Assembly (NCBI RefSeq): GCF_008369165.1
Contig: NZ_VOBA01000001.1
Span: 248,001-312,000, forward strand
Direction: 5' to 3'
From: Dietzia sp. ANT_WB102
GTDB lineage: Bacteria > Actinomycetota > Actinomycetes > Mycobacteriales > Mycobacteriaceae
Length of the DNA: 64,000 bases
The notes under the pieces were generated by a model, which was given only the letters and a program-made list of their open reading frames with translations, had not been told where the DNA came from and searched no databases. A program made the translations under genes and the position numbers. Below are positions 37,276 to 45,066 of this stretch, piece by piece; the stretch's first letter is position 1, and every line of letters starts with the position of its first letter.

Positions 37276-38556
37276 TCAGCCCTTCGACGCGTAGTACCGC
37301 CCCAGGAACTGTTCCTTGTAGGCCACGTACTCGTCGGGTCCCACCGCCATCGCCGCGCGCACCTCGTCCACGAGCCGTACCACAAACGCGAGATTGTGCA
37401 GGGTGAGCAGGGTGGAGCCGAGATACTCCTTGGCCTTGAACAGGTGGTGCAGGTAGGCGCGGCTGTACTCGCGCGAGACCTCGGACGGCCCCTCGGGGTC
37501 GAGCGGGGTGTGATCGTGACGGAACTGGGCGCGAGTGATGTTGACCCGCCCGTCGAGGGTGTAAATCCCACCGTGGCGGGCCAGGCGGGTGGGGGCGACG
37601 CAGTCGAAGGTGTCAGCGCCGTTCTCGACTGCGGTGAAGATGTCGTCGGGCTCGCTGATCCCCAGCAGATGCCGCGGCCGGTCTTCGGGCAACTCCTCGG
37701 TGCACCAGCCCACGATCGTGCCGAGGTTCTCCTTCTCCAGCGCGCCGCCGATGCCGTATCCACCGAAGCCGCGCCGCCCCTCGGACTCTGCGGCCTCGCT
37801 CATCGCGACGAGCCCGCGAACGGCCTGCCGCCGCAGGTCCTCGAACTGGGCGCCCTGAACGACGCCCCACAGCGACTGCCCCGGCCGGTGGGTGCGTTCG
37901 GTCGACAGCCGCTCGTGCTCGTCGAGGCAGCGCTGCGCCCAGCGCCGGGTCCGTTCCACCGAACGCTCCTGGTAGGTGCGCGTGTTCATCAGCGTGGTGA
38001 GTTCGTCAAAGGCGAACAGGATGTCGGCCCCCAGCGAGTGCTGGATCCGCATCGAGACCTCCGGAGAGAAGCGGTGCCGAGAGCCGTCGAGGTGCGAGGT
38101 GAAGGTGACGCCGTCTTCGTCGACCTTCGCCAGCCGCCCCTGCCCCTTGTTCGTCGCGGCGTCGTCAGGCTTGGTGCCGGCACTCATCTCGATCACCTTC
38201 TTGAACCCGACGCCCAAGCTCATCACCTGGAACCCGCCCGAATCGGTGTAGGTGGGCCCGGACCAGCGCATGAACTCTCCCAGTCCGCCGGCGGCGTCGA
38301 CGACCTCGTGGCCGGGCTGGAGGTAGAGGTGGTAGGCGTTGGCCAGGACGGCCTGCGCGCCAGTGGAGCGGACCTGCTCCGGAGTGAGGGTCTTGACGGT
38401 GGCCTTGGTCCCGACGGGGATGAATGCCGGGGTGGCGATGTCGCCGTGCGGGGTGCGGATGACGCCGGTCCGACCGCCCGCGGTGCCGTCGAGGACCATC
38501 CGCTCGCCCACGTCGAAGGTGGTGGCGCGGGTAGTGGGAGTGATGTTGTCCGGCAT
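37276..38556 (-). CDS. tgt: tRNA-guanine transglycosylase, atypical (zinc cysteines replaced)
   Basis: Exchanges guanine-34 in GUN anticodons for a queuosine precursor. 426 residues. Catalytic residues are kept: TDSGGFQ (D105), AFDEL (D184), VVQGAQF (Q234), and the nucleophile in TFDCVAPTR (D318). Two deviations from the Zymomonas/E. coli type: the base-pocket segment GGLAVGE reads GGALEKE (269-275), and the CxCxxC zinc motif before SRAYxHHL reads EGPSEVS, so Gly356, Ser358 and Ser361 stand where Cys is expected; the fourth ligand (H387 in TLHNLAF) is present. An insertion of about 15 residues lies near 127-142. It is convergent with the transporter/CHY pair and near GluQ-RS. Confidence 0.9.
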   Translation of the reverse strand: MPDNITPTTRATTFDVGERMVLDGTAGGRTGVIRTPHGDIATPAFIPVGTKATVKTLTPEQVRSTGAQAVLANAYHLYLQPGHEVVDAAGGLGEFMRWSGPTYTDSGGFQVMSLGVGFKKVIEMSAGTKPDDAATNKGQGRLAKVDEDGVTFTSHLDGSRHRFSPEVSMRIQHSLGADILFAFDELTTLMNTRTYQERSVERTRRWAQRCLDEHERLSTERTHRPGQSLWGVVQGAQFEDLRRQAVRGLVAMSEAAESEGRRGFGGYGIGGALEKENLGTIVGWCTEELPEDRPRHLLGISEPDDIFTAVENGADTFDCVAPTRLARHGGIYTLDGRVNITRAQFRHDHTPLDPEGPSEVSREYSRAYLHHLFKAKEYLGSTLLTLHNLAFVVRLVDEVRAAMAVGPDEYVAYKEQFLGRYYASKG

Positions 38557-38739
38557 CGCTCCATCGTGGCATGGCGGTTCCGGAATGCCGACGTGCCCCT
38601 AAGGTGGGGCGTACGTGGGCGCGCGGACGCGGTCGTGCGGTTGCTGAGACGTGACGCTATGACGAGGTGGACTGTGGCGAAGTGGGGCTGTGGCGAGGTG
38701 GGGCCCGATGACAGGACGGGGCGATGACGAGGTGGGGCG

Positions 38740-39345
38740 ATGACCGCGTCAGGTGGCCGTAGGCTCTCCCGACACGAGCGCCGGTCACAGCTGATCGAGT
38801 TGGGTATCCGTTTGCTGGAGACCGTGCCTTTCCACGCTCTGTCGTTGGACGAGGTGTCTGAGCGGGCCGGGGTGTCCCGCAGCCTGCTCTTCCATTATTT
38901 TCCCACCAAGCTGGACTACCTGACGGCGGTCGTGCGGGCGGCCGCCGACCACGTGCTGTCGTTGACCGAGATCCCCGAGGGTGCGCACGCAGAGGACAGC
39001 ACGCGTGCGATCATCACGGCGCTCGTGCGGTACGTCCAGCGGCGTCGGGACAACTACGTGGCGGTCCTCCGCTCGGGCCGGGCGGTGGATCCGGTCCTGG
39101 AGAAGGTGGTCGACGGGATGCACCGGACGATCAGTCTGCGAATCCTCGACAGTTACGGAATGCGCGAGCCTGGCCCGCTGGCGCTGGCGCTGACGCGGGC
39201 GTGGCTGGCCGGGGTGGAAGAGTTGGCGCTGCTCGGCGAGGAGTCCGGTGTGCCGCAGGACGCGGTGATCCAGTCCGCGCTGTCGACACTGAACGCGGTC
39301 GTGACACTTCCTGACTTCGTCGAGGACCTCCCCGGCCACGCCTGA
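38740..39345 (+). CDS. TetR family transcriptional regulator
   Basis: A 201-residue one-component regulator. The N-terminal helix-turn-helix is clear: HERRSQLIELGIRLLETVPFHALSLDEVSERAGVSRSLLFHYFPTKLDYLTAV. The C-terminal ligand domain is unremarkable. GGTGGGG precedes ATG 38740. The 180 bases upstream contain several imperfect GACGAGGTGGGGCGATG-like repeats between tgt and this gene, but no clear palindromic operator. The target is unknown; neighbours are a tRNA and tgt, which do not point to a function. A 27-bp hairpin follows the gene. Confidence 0.88.
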   Translation: MTASGGRRLSRHERRSQLIELGIRLLETVPFHALSLDEVSERAGVSRSLLFHYFPTKLDYLTAVVRAAADHVLSLTEIPEGAHAEDSTRAIITALVRYVQRRRDNYVAVLRSGRAVDPVLEKVVDGMHRTISLRILDSYGMREPGPLALALTRAWLAGVEELALLGEESGVPQDAVIQSALSTLNAVVTLPDFVEDLPGHA

Positions 39346-39406
39346 CTCTGCCCGCCGCCCCCGCACCCGCAGCCCCTCCCGCAGCCCCTCCCGCGTGCCC
39401 CCTCCC

Positions 39407-39476
39407 GCAGCCGCGCGCAATCCCTGCAGCCGCACAGGAATTTACGTGCGCGGCTGCAGGGATTGCGCGCGGCTGC
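39407..39476. repeat. 27-bp perfect inverted repeat (strong hairpin) after tetR
   Basis: Arms 39407-39433 and 39450-39476 are exact reverse complements over 27 bases, extendable by two more, with a 16-base loop. The stem core reads GCGCAATCCCTGCAGCCGC. It lies 61 bases after the TetR gene and 73 bases from the 3' end of tRNA-Ser(CGA). Two copies of GCAGCCCCTCCC sit just before it. No T run follows, and no coding frame is present in the gap. Confidence 0.8.
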
Positions 39477-39505
39477 GGCTGGGGGTGAGTGACCGCGACA
39501 TGACA

Positions 39506-39541
39506 AGAGCCCCGGACCTCTTCTCAGAGATCCGGGGCTCT
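39506..39541 (-). terminator. Terminator hairpin of tRNA-Ser(CGA)
   Basis: AGAGCCCCGGA (39506-39516) pairs perfectly with TCCGGGGCTCT (39531-39541), with a 14-base loop. On the minus strand it lies 8 bases past the tRNA 3' end and is followed by TGTCATGT. Confidence 0.7.
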
Positions 39542-39549
39542 CCCCTTGG

Positions 39550-39637
39550 CGGTGGCGGTGGGATTTGAACCCACGGTTGGGGGTTACCCAACAAAGCATT
39601 TCGAGTGCTTCACCTTCGGCCGCTCGGACACGCCACC
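39550..39637 (-). tRNA. tRNA-Ser (anticodon CGA)
   Basis: An 88-base class II tRNA. Acceptor GGTGGCG/CGCCACC, anticodon stem AAGCA/TGCTT around CTCGAAA, long variable arm, T arm with GGGTTCAAATCCC, discriminator G. It reads UCG, a common serine codon in high-G+C genomes. Confidence 0.95.
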
Positions 39638-39682
39638 GCCAAGTAGGTTACGGGATGAGTTCCCGCGACGAAAATCGCGAGG

Positions 39683-39886
39683 TCACTTATCGTTGCCGGT
39701 GAGCTTGCTCGCGGCTTCGTTGGCCTTGTCCTTGAGCTTCTCGGCGCCCTGCTTGAGGCCTGCCTTGCCCTGATCGGCCTGGCCCTCGGCCTGCAGATCA
39801 CGGTCTCCGGTTGCGGCGCCAGCCGACTCCTTGGCGCGGCCACCCAACTCCTCGGCCTTGTTCGAGAACTTGTCTCCCACTCCCAT
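39683..39886 (-). CDS. CsbD-family small stress protein
   Basis: A 67-residue hydrophilic, Lys/Ala/Glu-rich protein: FSNKAEELGGRAKESAGAAT then EGQADQGKAGLKQGAEKLKD. This repeat-like composition matches the CsbD family (general-stress-induced in Bacillus). A strong GAGAGGAGAA site precedes the ATG at 39886. Function unknown; such proteins are abundant under osmotic or stationary-phase stress. It lies upstream of tRNA-Ser(CGA) on the same strand. Confidence 0.85.
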   Translation of the reverse strand: MGVGDKFSNKAEELGGRAKESAGAATGDRDLQAEGQADQGKAGLKQGAEKLKDKANEAASKLTGNDK

Positions 39887-40054
39887 GTGGTTCTCCTCTC
39901 GATCGCGGCGCCGGGACCCGGCGCCTCCCGTCCTCCACCGTACGGAGACCCAGGCGGGGCCTCCACCGTGAGCGGGTCACGATCCGGTCACTGTCTGCCG
40001 GAGTCGAACGCGACCACCGCGCGCTTTCGCCACTCACCCATGGGCGCGGAACAC

Positions 40055-40558
40055 TCACCGACGGGCGCGGAAGAAGTCCTCCAGGATCGCCGCGCACTCC
40101 TCCTCGAGTACCCCGCCTCGCACTTCCGGACGATGCAGCAGCCGCCGGTCCCGGACGACGTCCCACAGCGATCCGCACGCCCCGGTGCGCGGCTCCCAGG
40201 CACCGAACACGATCCGTCCGACCCGCGCGGCGACCGCCGCCCCAGCGCACATCGTGCACGGCTCCAAGGTCACCACGAGGGTGCAGTCCTCCAGTCGCCA
40301 GCCGTCATCCAGAACCCGTGCCGCCTCGCGCAGGGCGAGCACCTCGGCGTGGGCGAATGGGTCACCGTCGGCCTCCCGACGGTTGGTGGCCACGGCCAGC
40401 TCGCGACCGTCCGGGCCCAATACCAGCGCGCCGACGGGCACGTCCCCTGGAGGAGTGCCGCCCGCTACCGCGAGAGCACGCCGCACCAGTCCCTCGTCGG
40501 CCGCCCGCGCGGATCCCCGGTGTGCGGGATCCACCGACCCGCGCGGGCTCACTGACAC
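40055..40558 (-). CDS. tadA: tRNA-specific adenosine deaminase
   Basis: Converts A34 to inosine in tRNA-Arg(ACG), the tRNA encoded at 51806 in this window. 167 residues with the zinc deaminase motifs HAE (DPFAHAEVLAL) and PCxxC (LEPCTMCAGAAVAARVGRIVFGAWEPRTGACGS). The GTG start at 40558 is followed two codons later by another GTG that is equally possible. It lies 41 bases downstream of its usual partner gene on the same strand. Confidence 0.93.
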   Translation of the reverse strand: MSVSPRGSVDPAHRGSARAADEGLVRRALAVAGGTPPGDVPVGALVLGPDGRELAVATNRREADGDPFAHAEVLALREAARVLDDGWRLEDCTLVVTLEPCTMCAGAAVAARVGRIVFGAWEPRTGACGSLWDVVRDRRLLHRPEVRGGVLEEECAAILEDFFRARR

Positions 40559-40599
40559 CGCATAATCACGAACACAGCCAACTCACGCGCATACCATCG

Positions 40600-41127
40600 T
40601 CACGTGTCGGGTTGGTGCCGCTCGAACTCGTCGCCGAAGCCCATCCGCTCGGCCACCGACTGCAACTGCTCGTCGGCGTACAGATCGGTCTCGGAGACGA
40701 TGATCTCCAGCACCCCGGACGGCAGGCCCATGTCCTCGAGGATCGCCATGTCGCCCTCCCCCCAGGGGTCAGTCTCCTCGAGCTCATCGTCGGTCATGTC
40801 GGGCACATCCACGTTGAGCTCGTCCAGCACATCTGCCGCGAGGTCGTAATCCAGCGCCGCGGTGGCATCCGAGAGCATGAGGCGCATCCCGGACGGTCCC
40901 GGGCGCAGGATCACGAAGAACTCGTGTTCCACATCGACCAGACCGAACGACGGCCCCTCGGCGCGCAGCGACCGTACCTGCTGGGCGGCGTGGTCGAGAC
41001 TGGTGAGGGCGGCATCGTCCAGTTGGACGACCTGCCAGGACCCGCCGTCCTGGACCACCCCGAGTGCGGTGCCAGTAACAGAGTCGTCGCCGGAGTCGCG
41101 GGCGTGTTGGTCGGAGCTGCTGGCCAT
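40600..41127 (-). CDS. tRNA adenosine deaminase-associated protein
   Basis: A 175-residue acidic protein always found next to tadA in actinobacteria. Visible segments: FGLVDVEHEFFVILRPGPSGMRLMLSDATAALDYDLAADVLDEL and ILEDMGLPSGVLEIIVSETDLYADEQLQSVAERMGFGDEFE. No catalytic motif is recognised; the function is unknown, and the family name comes from gene context. It starts at ATG 41127 with TACGGT seven bases upstream, so it is probably leaderless, and is divergent from tyrA with only 36 bases between the starts. Confidence 0.85.
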   Translation of the reverse strand: MASSSDQHARDSGDDSVTGTALGVVQDGGSWQVVQLDDAALTSLDHAAQQVRSLRAEGPSFGLVDVEHEFFVILRPGPSGMRLMLSDATAALDYDLAADVLDELNVDVPDMTDDELEETDPWGEGDMAILEDMGLPSGVLEIIVSETDLYADEQLQSVAERMGFGDEFERHQPDT

Positions 41128-41134
41128 GGACCCA

Positions 41135-41140
41135 ACCGTA
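41135..41140 (-). promoter_or_regulatory. -10 box for the leaderless tadA partner gene (TACGGT)
   Basis: Minus strand TACGGT, 7 bases, ATG 41127. It lies in the 36-base gap shared with the divergent tyrA. Confidence 0.55.
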
Positions 41141-41163
41141 GTCGGCTGTGAGAACCTTGTCAG

Positions 41164-42120
41164 GTGACGGTGGCGGCGGACGTGTGCGTGCTCGGGGTCG
41201 GTCTGATCGGCGGCTCACTCATGCGGGCTCTCGGCCCCGAGCGCACATTCGGCTGGAACCGCTCCGCCCCCAACGCCGAGGCCGCTACCGCCGCAGGTTT
41301 CGACGTCACCACGGATCTGCCCTCCACGCTCCGCCGGGCCGCGGAGGCGGATGCCCTCGTCGTCGTGGGCGTTCCCCTCCCCGCCCTCGACGCCGTCCTG
41401 GACGCGGTGGCCGAGCACGCACCCACTGTCGCCCTCACCGACGTGATTAGCGTGAAGGGACCTGTCCTCGACGCGGTGCGCCGGCGCGGACTGCACGCAC
41501 GGTTCGTCGGCGGGCATCCCATGGCCGGGACCGCGCACTCCGGTTGGAACGCCACCGATCCCGACCTGTTCCGCGGCGCCACGTGGTTCGTCGCGGCCGA
41601 TGACGACGCCGACCCTGACACCTGGGGGCGGGTAGCGCGGCTCGCGCTGGACGGCGGCGCGCGGGTGATCTCGGCGACCTCCGCCGACCACGACACGGCG
41701 GTCGCCCGGATCTCCCACCTGGGGCATGTACTGGCCGAGGCCCTCGCCCTGGCCGGCGGGCGCGGCGGAGACCTCGCACTCGCGCTGGCCGCCGGGTCGT
41801 TCCGGGACGGCACGCGCGTCGCCGGGACTGCACCCGACCTGGTGCGGGCGATCTGTGAACCCAACCGCGACGCGCTGCTGCCCGTGCTCGACGAGTGCCT
41901 CGCCGACCTCGGGGCCGCGCGGGCCGCACTGGCCGAGCAGGGAACCCTGGGGGCGCTCGTCGACGACGGCAATCACGCTCGGCACGCGTACGAGAACGCG
42001 CAGGCCACCCGCGCCGGCGGGGACACCCGGCCACTGGAGGTCACGCCGGGAACTGCCGGGTGGCTCGAGGCGCTACGGGAGGCCGGCGCCGCAGGCCGCG
42101 AGGTCAAGCCCGTCGGCTAA
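41164..42120 (+). CDS. tyrA: Prephenate dehydrogenase
   Basis: Oxidative decarboxylation of prephenate to 4-hydroxyphenylpyruvate in tyrosine synthesis, NAD(P)-dependent. 318 residues. N-terminal Rossmann motif VLGVGLIGGSLMRALG, then TDVISVKGPVLDAV, GGHPMAGTAHSGW with the catalytic His, and the helical dimerisation domain (SHLGHVLAEALALAGG). No ACT domain follows, so no regulatory domain is seen. The GTG start has no ribosome site and is probably leaderless, although its -10 is not a clean TANNNT. A chorismate-pathway partner is not adjacent, but pat, an aromatic aminotransferase, lies 10 kb away. Confidence 0.9.
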   Translation: MTVAADVCVLGVGLIGGSLMRALGPERTFGWNRSAPNAEAATAAGFDVTTDLPSTLRRAAEADALVVVGVPLPALDAVLDAVAEHAPTVALTDVISVKGPVLDAVRRRGLHARFVGGHPMAGTAHSGWNATDPDLFRGATWFVAADDDADPDTWGRVARLALDGGARVISATSADHDTAVARISHLGHVLAEALALAGGRGGDLALALAAGSFRDGTRVAGTAPDLVRAICEPNRDALLPVLDECLADLGAARAALAEQGTLGALVDDGNHARHAYENAQATRAGGDTRPLEVTPGTAGWLEALREAGAAGREVKPVG

Positions 42121-42145
42121 TAGTTCAGGCGCGCCGGCCAGCAGG

Positions 42146-42757
42146 TCAGACCCGTCGGCTGAGCCCCGGCACGTCGACGATAATGCCGTCGGAGTCGACC
42201 GTCGCACTGGTCGAGGCGGTGGCGGTGATGCCGTGAACCTGCTCGTCGTCGCTGGAGAGCGTGACCGTGTCCTCGGTGACGTCGAGCGTCAAGGAGTCCA
42301 CCGACAGCACGCGCTCCTCTGCAGAGCCCGGCTGCGCGTGCAGGCCCAGGCGACGGATCATCACGCTGGCGAAGAACACGCTGTAGGTGATGTCCACGTC
42401 CACCACGCCGTCGGCGCCCACGCGCGAGCGGGTGCCGGAGGAGTCCTCGAGCAGCCAATCCCCCTCGCCGTCGCAGACCAGGTCGATGGTGCGCTCGATT
42501 TCCTCGGTGGTGACGGTCAGCCCCACCCGGCGCAGGGCGGTGTCGGAGCCCAGCTGGGCCTCGTACTCGACGGTGAAGGCAGGGTGCTCGGGGTCCGTCG
42601 CGGCGACGATCCGACCACGAGCGCGGGAGGAATCGCCCTTGGTAACCACTCTGACCTGCTCGATCAGTCTGCCGGTCTCGGAGATCCACGTGTACAGGCG
42701 GGGGGCCGAGGCGGACTGCACTTCGGACTTCGGCGAGGGCGACTGAGAAGCGTTCAC
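42146..42757 (-). CDS. Putative glycolipid-binding protein (DUF1089/PF06475 type)
   Basis: A 203-residue protein. The signature of the putative glycolipid-binding family is recognisable: CDGEGDWLLEDSS, then GVVDVDITYSVFFASVMIRRLGLH, which corresponds to the family's DVDI...(L)PIRRLGL core. The fold is a beta barrel seen in a Pseudomonas structure; the ligand and function are unproven. Thr/Ser/Val-rich strands fill the C-terminus. The GTG at 42757 follows TACCGT by seven bases, so the mRNA is probably leaderless. It is convergent with tyrA and just downstream of a P450 gene on the same strand. Confidence 0.65.
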   Translation of the reverse strand: MNASQSPSPKSEVQSASAPRLYTWISETGRLIEQVRVVTKGDSSRARGRIVAATDPEHPAFTVEYEAQLGSDTALRRVGLTVTTEEIERTIDLVCDGEGDWLLEDSSGTRSRVGADGVVDVDITYSVFFASVMIRRLGLHAQPGSAEERVLSVDSLTLDVTEDTVTLSSDDEQVHGITATASTSATVDSDGIIVDVPGLSRRV

Positions 42758-42764
42758 ACCGTCC

Positions 42765-42770
42765 ACGGTA
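42765..42770 (-). promoter_or_regulatory. -10 box for the leaderless glycolipid-binding-type gene (TACCGT)
   Basis: Minus strand TACCGT, 7 bases, GTG 42757. Confidence 0.5.
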
Positions 42771-42877
42771 GGAAAAACTCCACGAAAAAGCACATCTGAG
42801 TCCCGTTTACCACATCACCACCACCCGTCACACCTCCGGGGTCGGTAGCCGGGGGGTCGATCCCGACCAGAGCGGGA

Positions 42878-44236
42878 TCACCGCGGGTGCAGGTCCACCC
42901 GCGCCCGGCGCCACGGGTACAGGGTGACGTTGCGCGACCGCGGCCACTCTCGACCGCTCCCAACCGGCTCCAACCGATACCGCTCCAGCAACTGCCGCAG
43001 GATGACCTGCCCCTCCATCATCGCGAACGACGCCCCGATGCAGCGGCGCGCACCGCCTCCGAAGGGCAGCCACTCGGTGGGCGTGGGCACCTCACCCAAA
43101 AACCGCTCAGGGTTGAAGTCACGCGGGCCCGGGTAGGTGTCCGCGGCGCGGTGCGCCAGGACTATCGAGGCGGAGATGGTCACCCCGCGCGGATAGGTTC
43201 GGCCACCGACCGTGGCCGGCTCCTGCAGCTCCCGCATCACCATCGGCACCACGGGATGCAGCCGCAGGGCCTCCTTGAGCACGGCGTCGAGGTACTCCGA
43301 CCCGCCCTCGGCGATTTCGGCGACGCACCTGTCCTGGATGTGCGGATGACGGGCCAGCTCGAGCATCGACCACGCCATGGCGGTGGCGGTGGTCTCGTGC
43401 CCGGCCGCCACGAGGGTGATGAGCTGATCGCGCAACTCCCGGTCGGACAGCCCCTGGGCGTCGGTCGCCGAGGCGCGGACCAGCAACGCCATGAGGTCCC
43501 GCCGCTCGGCCAACGCCGGGTCGCGGCGGGCGGCGGCGATCTCCTCGCCGAGGAACTCGTGAATGGCCGCCAGGTCCCGGAGTTCCCTGCTCCACGGCCG
43601 GAACCGGCGCAGCGCCGGGACCCCCAGGCCGATCATCACCACAGGACCGGCGTCAACCGCCCGGGCCACGATGGGGCGCATCCGGTCCAGACGCGCCGAA
43701 TCGGTCACCCCGAACACGACCCGCAGGATCACCTCGAGGGTCAGCGCGTTGAGCAGGACGTGCGCGCGGACGCGACCCGAGCGCGGCCACCGGTCCAACT
43801 GTCGGCGGGTGACCTCCTCGACGAGCGTGCGGTAGCCGTCGATCTCGCGTCGCCCGAACGCCGGCGCCAGCAGTCGCCGGGCGCGGGCGTGTTCGTCACC
43901 GTCCTGGATCAGCAGGGAGTGCTCGCCGAGCAGCGGTCGGAGGACGTCGTTGCCTTTGCCGGCGTGGAAGACCGACGGCGAGCCTGCGAACACGTCCTTG
44001 ATCTGCGCGGGCTCGGACACCGCGACGACCTTGCGCCCCCGGGGCATGAGATCGAGCGTGAACGGCACGCCGTAGCGCCGAGCCGCGGCCGGGAAGATGG
44101 CGACGGGCGCCGCAAGTGCGAGCACCGCCTGCAGGATCCGTGGAAAGCGGGGCCCAGGCGGGAGCAGGTCCCGTGCAACTGCACCCCGCGTGGCCCGGCT
44201 ACGGCCCGTCTGACTGTGTGCCGCCTCACTGTGCAT
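42878..44236 (-). CDS. Cytochrome P450
   Basis: A 452-residue heme-thiolate monooxygenase. The I-helix oxygen-binding motif is AAGHETTATA, the K-helix ExxR is LKEALRLHPVVPMVMREL, and the heme Cys lies in FGGGARRCIGASFAMMEGQ. These details (FGGGxRxCxG, HPVVP) suit the CYP family with fatty-acid or steroid-like substrates, but the substrate is not predictable. No ferredoxin or reductase gene is adjacent. ATG 44236 is chosen because TACGGT stands seven bases upstream. The gene and a glycolipid-binding-type gene lie on the same strand, 120 bases apart. Confidence 0.92.
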   Translation of the reverse strand: MHSEAAHSQTGRSRATRGAVARDLLPPGPRFPRILQAVLALAAPVAIFPAAARRYGVPFTLDLMPRGRKVVAVSEPAQIKDVFAGSPSVFHAGKGNDVLRPLLGEHSLLIQDGDEHARARRLLAPAFGRREIDGYRTLVEEVTRRQLDRWPRSGRVRAHVLLNALTLEVILRVVFGVTDSARLDRMRPIVARAVDAGPVVMIGLGVPALRRFRPWSRELRDLAAIHEFLGEEIAAARRDPALAERRDLMALLVRASATDAQGLSDRELRDQLITLVAAGHETTATAMAWSMLELARHPHIQDRCVAEIAEGGSEYLDAVLKEALRLHPVVPMVMRELQEPATVGGRTYPRGVTISASIVLAHRAADTYPGPRDFNPERFLGEVPTPTEWLPFGGGARRCIGASFAMMEGQVILRQLLERYRLEPVGSGREWPRSRNVTLYPWRRARVDLHPR

Positions 44237-44243
44237 GGCCCAC

Positions 44244-44249
44244 ACCGTA
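44244..44249 (-). promoter_or_regulatory. -10 box for leaderless P450 (TACGGT)
   Basis: Minus strand TACGGT, 7 bases, ATG 44236. Confidence 0.55.
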
Positions 44250-44372
44250 CGACCCGGCAACCAAAGCCGCAGCAGGTTCGACTGATGGTCCGCGCTGCTC
44301 CCGCACCCCTGCGCCACCCCGGGGCCGCCGCGCGTTCACCGCGATCACCTCGTCGTCGTCAACGATGGGGTT

Positions 44373-44378
44373 TAGCGT
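44373..44378 (+). promoter_or_regulatory. -10 box for a leaderless unknown gene (TAGCGT)
   Basis: TAGCGT, 7 bases, ATG 44386. Confidence 0.5.
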
Positions 44379-44385
44379 GGACCAC

Positions 44386-45015
44386 ATGGCCGTGCTCCCC
44401 GTGGACCTGGACTCGACGCCCGACGACATCGCCTCCCTCCTCGCGGTGGACGCGGCCGTGCGCGCAGCAGTGGGTCTCGACCACCACCCGCCCGCCCCGG
44501 GGGCGCTGCACTGGGCCGACGACGCGGGAATGTGGATGGCGCTGCTGCGGCCCGGAGACGGGCGCGCGCTCCTGGTCGGCTGGCACCCCGAGTTCTCCCT
44601 CACCGAAGGCGGCGGCAACTCCCGCGAGGCTGGCACCGACCTCGTCGGCGACGCCCCCGGGTGGTGGCGCCGCGGCGTCGAACACGCCCGCTCCCGCAAC
44701 GCCGACCTGGGCTTTCTGTACGGCTGGGACGGGTCGCGGTGGTGGCGATTGGATCAACCGGCCGACGACGGCTTCGACCCCGAACTGTTCCCTGTGACGC
44801 GGGCGGCCCTGCGCGACATCGTCGACGAACTAGCCGACGACACCCTGCTCGACGCCCCCGACCCCGACGCTGTCGAGACGCTACTCACCGCCGGCTCCGG
44901 GCTGACCGCCGCTGACCTCGCCGCAGTGCTCCACGCCCCCGACGGGTGGCCCGAGGTCGACCTCGACGCCGGAGCCCGCGCCGCCCACGAGCACCGCTCC
45001 GCGGTCACCGCCTGA
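44386..45015 (+). CDS. Uncharacterised acidic protein
   Basis: 209 residues, not recognised as any named family. It is acidic, Trp- and Asp-rich, with segments WMALLRPGDGRALLVGWHPEFS, APGWWRRGVEHARSRNADLGFLYGWDGSRWWRLDQP and a helical C-terminal half ending in Ala/Asp-rich stretches. No signal peptide and no membrane segment. The start at 44386 is supported by the TAGCGT box seven bases upstream. The layout (about 120-residue globular part, then helices) may suit a SUKH- or SMI1-like immunity fold, but I cannot support that. Neighbours are a divergent P450 and a membrane protein. Confidence 0.7.
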   Translation: MAVLPVDLDSTPDDIASLLAVDAAVRAAVGLDHHPPAPGALHWADDAGMWMALLRPGDGRALLVGWHPEFSLTEGGGNSREAGTDLVGDAPGWWRRGVEHARSRNADLGFLYGWDGSRWWRLDQPADDGFDPELFPVTRAALRDIVDELADDTLLDAPDPDAVETLLTAGSGLTAADLAAVLHAPDGWPEVDLDAGARAAHEHRSAVTA

Positions 45016-45066
45016 GCGCACCCCCTTCATGATTGCTCTCCGCCCTCTTTCTGTAACCATGGTCCG

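Noticed and set aside
37258-37286. Duplication of TCAGCCCTTCG around the tgt stop codon
   Set aside because: Two 11-base copies; too short to assign a function, and no gene is affected.
44386-45015. An immunity protein (SUKH/SMI1) of a toxin system
   Set aside because: Only general Trp/acidic character supports it; no toxin, secretion or polymorphic-toxin gene is nearby.
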